DNA from: Granulosicoccus sp965367215
Lineage (GTDB): Bacteria; Pseudomonadota; Gammaproteobacteria; Granulosicoccales; Granulosicoccaceae
Reading direction: 5' to 3'
NCBI GenBank assembly: GCA_965367215.1
Contig: CBDUIJ010000205.1
Coordinates: forward strand, 1 to 10,206
DNA length: 10,206 bases
Shown here: positions 7,374 through 10,206 of the stretch, one piece after another
How the letters are laid out: the number at the start of each line of letters is the position of its first letter
Position numbering within the stretch: position 1 is the stretch's first letter
Notes under the pieces: generated by a model
Database searches by the model: none
Seen by the model: only the letters and a program-made list of their open reading frames with translations
What the model was told of the DNA's origin: nothing
Made by a program: the position numbers and the translations under genes

Positions 7374-9221
7374 ATGACAAAGATATATCAATGGTGCAGA
7401 AAAAGCTTGTCGCTGCGAATCAGAGGCAAGCTCATTTTCAGTTTCAGCGTGGCGATGATCGTGCTGCTGTCTGCACTCGGCTCCATTACCTACCTGACAT
7501 TCAAGGATTCCATTGGCGCCAGCAAGAAACGCATTGCCGAGCTGACACTGCAGAACCATATTCTGGGGTTTCATGATCTGGTCGAGGAGCTGCAGCACGA
7601 TATCGGTGAAACCCTGTTTGCCTCGGATCTGGGGTTCTCCAACAGCTCGATCATCGAACTGGAAGAAACTCTGGCCGCGAAAACCGAAGTTGATCCCTAC
7701 CTGTCCGACTTCCTGCTGGTCAGAGGCGACAAGGTCATCTCCAGAACGGACTCCACAGATGCACGCCAACTGCAGGCTGCTCTGACCACTACCGAGCCTG
7801 ATGCGCAACACGATTTGCAGCACGGCTTGCTGGTAACGAGCAAGCAGGCCTGGGTTCGCAAGGCATTGCCCGCCGCTGCGGGGCCCCAGATGGCGGTATT
7901 TTTCGGCCTGGATCAGGAGCACATCTGGGAAACCATTCTGCATGAAAACTCGAGAGAGGAAGGCACGCTGTTTTTCGTGACCAACGATTCCGAGCTCATC
8001 GCGGCCCATCTGGAGTCAAGCGATCACCTGGAAAATCCAGGAGACCACGAGGGGGTCGATCACCATATATCCTCAAGCCACGCCGACGTCTCCGATGATG
8101 AGGGTCCCGACCACCAACTGAAAATATCCGACCATGTCAGCGGGGCTCATCAGGAAACGAGCAAACATATCGAACCTGCGTCCTCGTCGGATTCACACGA
8201 TCATGCAGAGGCACTCGAGCATGCACAGCCTGGCGATGCAGAAGGACATGCCATGAGCGGCGATGCAGCGATGATTCAACTGATGAGCAGTGAGGCGCAA
8301 CTCATGGCTATCGCAAGGCAGCTTGAAGATCATGACAATGAACTGAGAAAAGTCGGTAGCAATTATGTCGTCGCCAGCAAGCTGGGGCTTCTCGACTGGC
8401 ATGTGTATTCCGTCATGCCCGAGCGCATCTTCATCGCCGACCTGATCAAGCTTCGCAACCGTATCATCAGCGTCACCGCCCTGACCTTCTGGATCGCGCT
8501 GGGAATCGTACTGCTCGTGGCGCATCGCATATCCAGCCCGATCATCTCACTGTCTGCGGCAACCCGAGGCATACAGGAGCATGACTACTCGACACCACTG
8601 AACTTCGCGCAGCGTCGTGACGAGATTGGCGACCTGGCCAACAACTTCGAGACCATGCGGCAGGATATCGAACAGCTGATTCACAACGACTCGCTCACCG
8701 GCGTGTTCAATCGTCGCTATCTGCTGAGAGCTCTCGACCAGCAAGTGACTGATGGCCTGCAGGCGGGTGAACCGCTCTCATTCATCATGATCGACCTTGA
8801 TCGTTTCAAATCCATCAATGACACCCACGGCCATATGGCTGGAGATTGTGTGCTGAAAGCTGCGGCACTGGCGATTGCCCGCTCAGTGGACGGCATCGGG
8901 ATTCTGGCGCGTTACGGCGGGGAGGAATTCTGTGTCCTGTTGCCGGGCATCTCGGGGCCGCTGGCACAGGAAATCGCCGAGAACATTCGCAGCGCGGTAC
9001 AGGATCTGGAGATCCATGTTGAAGGTCAGGCACTGTCAGTCACGTGCAGCCTGGGAGTTGCAGAGATTGACAGCATCGAACGCTATCGAGAGCTTGCGCA
9101 GGACCAGCTCATTCGAATACTCACCACCAACGCCGACCTGGCGCTCTATCACGCCAAGGATACCGGCAGGAATCGCAGCGTGACCTTTACCAGCAAGCTG
9201 ACACTGGACAAGGCTGCCTGA
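7374..9221 (+). CDS. Membrane-bound diguanylate cyclase with extracytoplasmic His-rich sensor, HAMP and GGDEF domains
   Basis: This 615-residue enzyme should make c-di-GMP from two GTP at the inner membrane. Order: short basic N-terminus; helix 1 (about 20-43); extracytoplasmic region (about 44-363); helix 2 (about 364-384); HAMP (about 385-437); GGDEF domain (about 438-605). The extracytoplasmic part begins with a helical stretch and a Cache-like alpha/beta section (about 105-210), then an acidic, histidine-rich insert (212-292, 14 His). In the GGDEF domain I see metal ligand Asp474 (IDLDRFK), Asn482 and Asp491 for guanine, and GGEEF at 515-519, so it should be active. The usual RxxD inhibition site is displaced (RSVD at 503-506, three residues too far upstream). 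No EAL or HD-GYP domain is present. ATG 7374 is the first possible ATG after an in-frame stop at 7341, but its ribosome-binding site is poor. The ligand is unknown; the His-rich part suggests metal or pH. Confidence 0.92.
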   Translation: MTKIYQWCRKSLSLRIRGKLIFSFSVAMIVLLSALGSITYLTFKDSIGASKKRIAELTLQNHILGFHDLVEELQHDIGETLFASDLGFSNSSIIELEETLAAKTEVDPYLSDFLLVRGDKVISRTDSTDARQLQAALTTTEPDAQHDLQHGLLVTSKQAWVRKALPAAAGPQMAVFFGLDQEHIWETILHENSREEGTLFFVTNDSELIAAHLESSDHLENPGDHEGVDHHISSSHADVSDDEGPDHQLKISDHVSGAHQETSKHIEPASSSDSHDHAEALEHAQPGDAEGHAMSGDAAMIQLMSSEAQLMAIARQLEDHDNELRKVGSNYVVASKLGLLDWHVYSVMPERIFIADLIKLRNRIISVTALTFWIALGIVLLVAHRISSPIISLSAATRGIQEHDYSTPLNFAQRRDEIGDLANNFETMRQDIEQLIHNDSLTGVFNRRYLLRALDQQVTDGLQAGEPLSFIMIDLDRFKSINDTHGHMAGDCVLKAAALAIARSVDGIGILARYGGEEFCVLLPGISGPLAQEIAENIRSAVQDLEIHVEGQALSVTCSLGVAEIDSIERYRELAQDQLIRILTTNADLALYHAKDTGRNRSVTFTSKLTLDKAA

Positions 9222-9230
9222 AGATCGCTG

Positions 9231-10034
9231 TTACAGATCGCGTCGCCACATCAGCGTGCCGCCGATCAGCAACAGCACGAGAGTATGCAGTATCGGTATC
9301 AGCGCATAATCCAGCGTCTGCCAGTCCGACAAGCGCAGCAACTGCCCCACCTGTGAACCCGGCAGAATCCAGTCGAGCAATGCCAGCGGTCCGAACCGGG
9401 CTTGCAGATAACTGATCAACAGGGAGACGCTCAGCCAGATAACCATGGCATACAGCGTTGCCTGGCGAGCGGAGCGGGCCATGACAGATACCCAGGCCAT
9501 CAAGGCGATATAGGGCAGTACCAGAAGAATCAGATTGATGATGATCATCGGCGCACGGGCAAGCGAGGCTGCCATCGAATCGCCGGAGTTTCCGGCAATG
9601 ACCATCAGCACCGTGCCCAGCGTCGCCAGAATCAGCAGCGCCATGATCACGCACTGCCCCAGGAAACGCCCGAGAAAGATCTCCAGCCTGGAGCAGCGCA
9701 GCACCAGAAAACGCAGCGTGCCACGACTCCGGTCGGACGCTGTCTGATCCGCCGATGTCAGCAAGGCCATGAAGGGCAGCAGATAAAGGCTCACAACCCA
9801 GTATACGGCCAGCTCCGGCGCGGGCCATTGCTGCCAGGCCGTCAGACCCAGCCGCGGCAGCAACATCTCGCTCAGGCCCGATTCATTGGCCCCGGTGAAG
9901 AACGCTGCTGCCGGCAGAATGCCGTAACTGAGCACGCCCGCCCAGATGAGCACGAAGCCCAGCAGGGAAAACAAGCCGCGACGAGTGGACAACAATCGCA
10001 GGATCTCGTCCTGAGCTATCGCAAGCATTCTCAT
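9231..10034 (-). CDS. ABC-2 type transporter permease (six-helix)
   Basis: This 267-residue membrane protein has predicted helices near 22-46, 76-95, 126-147, 162-183, 192-212 and 243-262. The stretch ADQTASDRSRGTLRFLVLRCSR (about 95-116), between helices 2 and 3, matches the conserved cytoplasmic loop of ABC-2 permeases of the NosY/GldF-like group, where Glu/Asp-Arg-x-x-Gly-Thr-Leu contacts the ATPase. It has no ATPase domain. The only nearby candidate partner is the ATPase at 6333-7238, separated by the opposite-strand cyclase. It begins 42 nt after the lysS stop with no terminator seen, so it may be read through from lysS. Its 3' end converges on the cyclase with only 9 nt between stop codons. 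A second in-frame ATG at 10028 is an alternative start; the ribosome-binding site is weak for both. Substrate unknown. Confidence 0.87.
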   Translation of the reverse strand: MRMLAIAQDEILRLLSTRRGLFSLLGFVLIWAGVLSYGILPAAAFFTGANESGLSEMLLPRLGLTAWQQWPAPELAVYWVVSLYLLPFMALLTSADQTASDRSRGTLRFLVLRCSRLEIFLGRFLGQCVIMALLILATLGTVLMVIAGNSGDSMAASLARAPMIIINLILLVLPYIALMAWVSVMARSARQATLYAMVIWLSVSLLISYLQARFGPLALLDWILPGSQVGQLLRLSDWQTLDYALIPILHTLVLLLIGGTLMWRRDL

Positions 10035-10076
10035 GTCAGGCTCGTGACTCCAGGCAGGCTATCGGTCAGGATGCAA

Positions 10077-10206
10077 TCAGGCTTCCGGTCGCATATGAGG
10101 AAACAATACAACATCGCGAAGACTGGGAGAGCCCGTCAACAACATCACCAGGCGATCGATACCGATGCCCTGGCCGGCTGTTGGCGGCATACCGTATTCC
10201 AACGCA
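10077..10206 (-). CDS. lysS: LysS, class II lysyl-tRNA synthetase, C-terminal end, cut by window end
   Basis: The last 42 codons and the stop (10079-10077) of a leftward gene are present. They encode ALEYGMPPTAGQGIGIDRLV, which is motif 3 of class II lysyl-tRNA synthetase with the ATP-binding Arg in GIGIDR. The gene ends with SLRDVVLFPHMRPEA, closely matching the E. coli LysS terminus (RDVILFPAMRPVK). The enzyme charges tRNA-Lys in the cytoplasm. The rest lies beyond the window. The ABC-2 permease follows after 42 nt on the same strand. Confidence 0.94.
   Translation of the reverse strand, partial: ALEYGMPPTAGQGIGIDRLVMLLTGSPSLRDVVLFPHMRPEA

Noticed and set aside
7157..7576. A plus-strand open frame spanning the divergent region and overlapping the cyclase start, including the ATG at 7340 with GGGAGG
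   Set aside because: Its product looks like an out-of-frame reading of the ATPase antisense and the cyclase gene, with no domain. The GGGAGG is noted only as part of the hairpin.
7359..8009. A 216-codon minus-strand open frame opposite the cyclase N-terminal half
   Set aside because: It is the antisense of a gene with clear membrane and sensor features; the product has no recognisable family.
8007..8249. A recent tandem DNA repeat encoding the Asp-His pairs
   Set aside because: Spacing between pairs varies and their codons differ, so there is no repeating DNA unit; it is a compositional bias at the protein level.
9222..9230. A terminator between the converging cyclase and permease genes
   Set aside because: Only 9 nt separate the stops. 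AGATCG occurs twice nearby as a direct repeat, but no convincing hairpin with a T-run is seen.
6333..10034. Assignment of the ABC-2 pair as NosF/NosY of nitrous-oxide reductase maturation
   Set aside because: The fold group is compatible, but no nosD, nosL or nosZ is present and the similarity is only at superfamily level; an FNR-like box alone does not justify the name.

Overview
The window reads as a chromosomal segment of a gammaproteobacterium. The evidence is a monofunctional-type RelA, a divergent tesA/ybbA-ybbP arrangement like that of E. coli and its relatives, a lysS C-terminus, and moderately GC-rich coding sequence throughout. No genus can be named safely from sequence alone. I see no tRNA, rRNA, CRISPR array, insertion sequence or prophage gene. 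Nine protein genes are visible, two of them cut by the window edges, and coding density is high.

Left part (1-4276, minus strand): three genes run leftward as ybbA -> ybbP -> relA. The lipoprotein-sorting-type ATPase overlaps its ten-helix FtsX-like permease by 4 nt, and the ppGpp synthetase gene relA follows after a 61-nt gap. The visible RelA N-terminus has lost its hydrolase residues and carries the EFDD synthetase motif, so it should only make (p)ppGpp.

Middle (4362-6222, plus strand): tesA, a secreted GDSL thioesterase/lysophospholipase/arylesterase, diverges from ybbA. It is followed 1 nt later by an alpha/beta hydrolase-OsmC fusion whose ribosome-binding site lies in the end of tesA.

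Right part (6333-10206): an ABC-2 type ATPase (minus) and an ABC-2 type six-helix permease (minus) flank a membrane diguanylate cyclase on the opposite strand. The ATPase and the cyclase diverge from a 135-nt regulatory region. That region holds an FNR/Anr-like box overlapping a perfect -35 hexamer, and a 7-bp hairpin just before the cyclase start. The cyclase has a long extracytoplasmic sensor region with a striking His/Asp/Ser/Glu-rich insert, and its canonical product-inhibition site is displaced. The permease lies directly downstream of lysS, whose last 42 codons end the window.

The most unusual part is 6333-10034: an exporter-like ABC-2 pair physically interleaved with a c-di-GMP synthase that looks as though it could sense metal or pH outside the membrane. 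A functional link between them is inference only.
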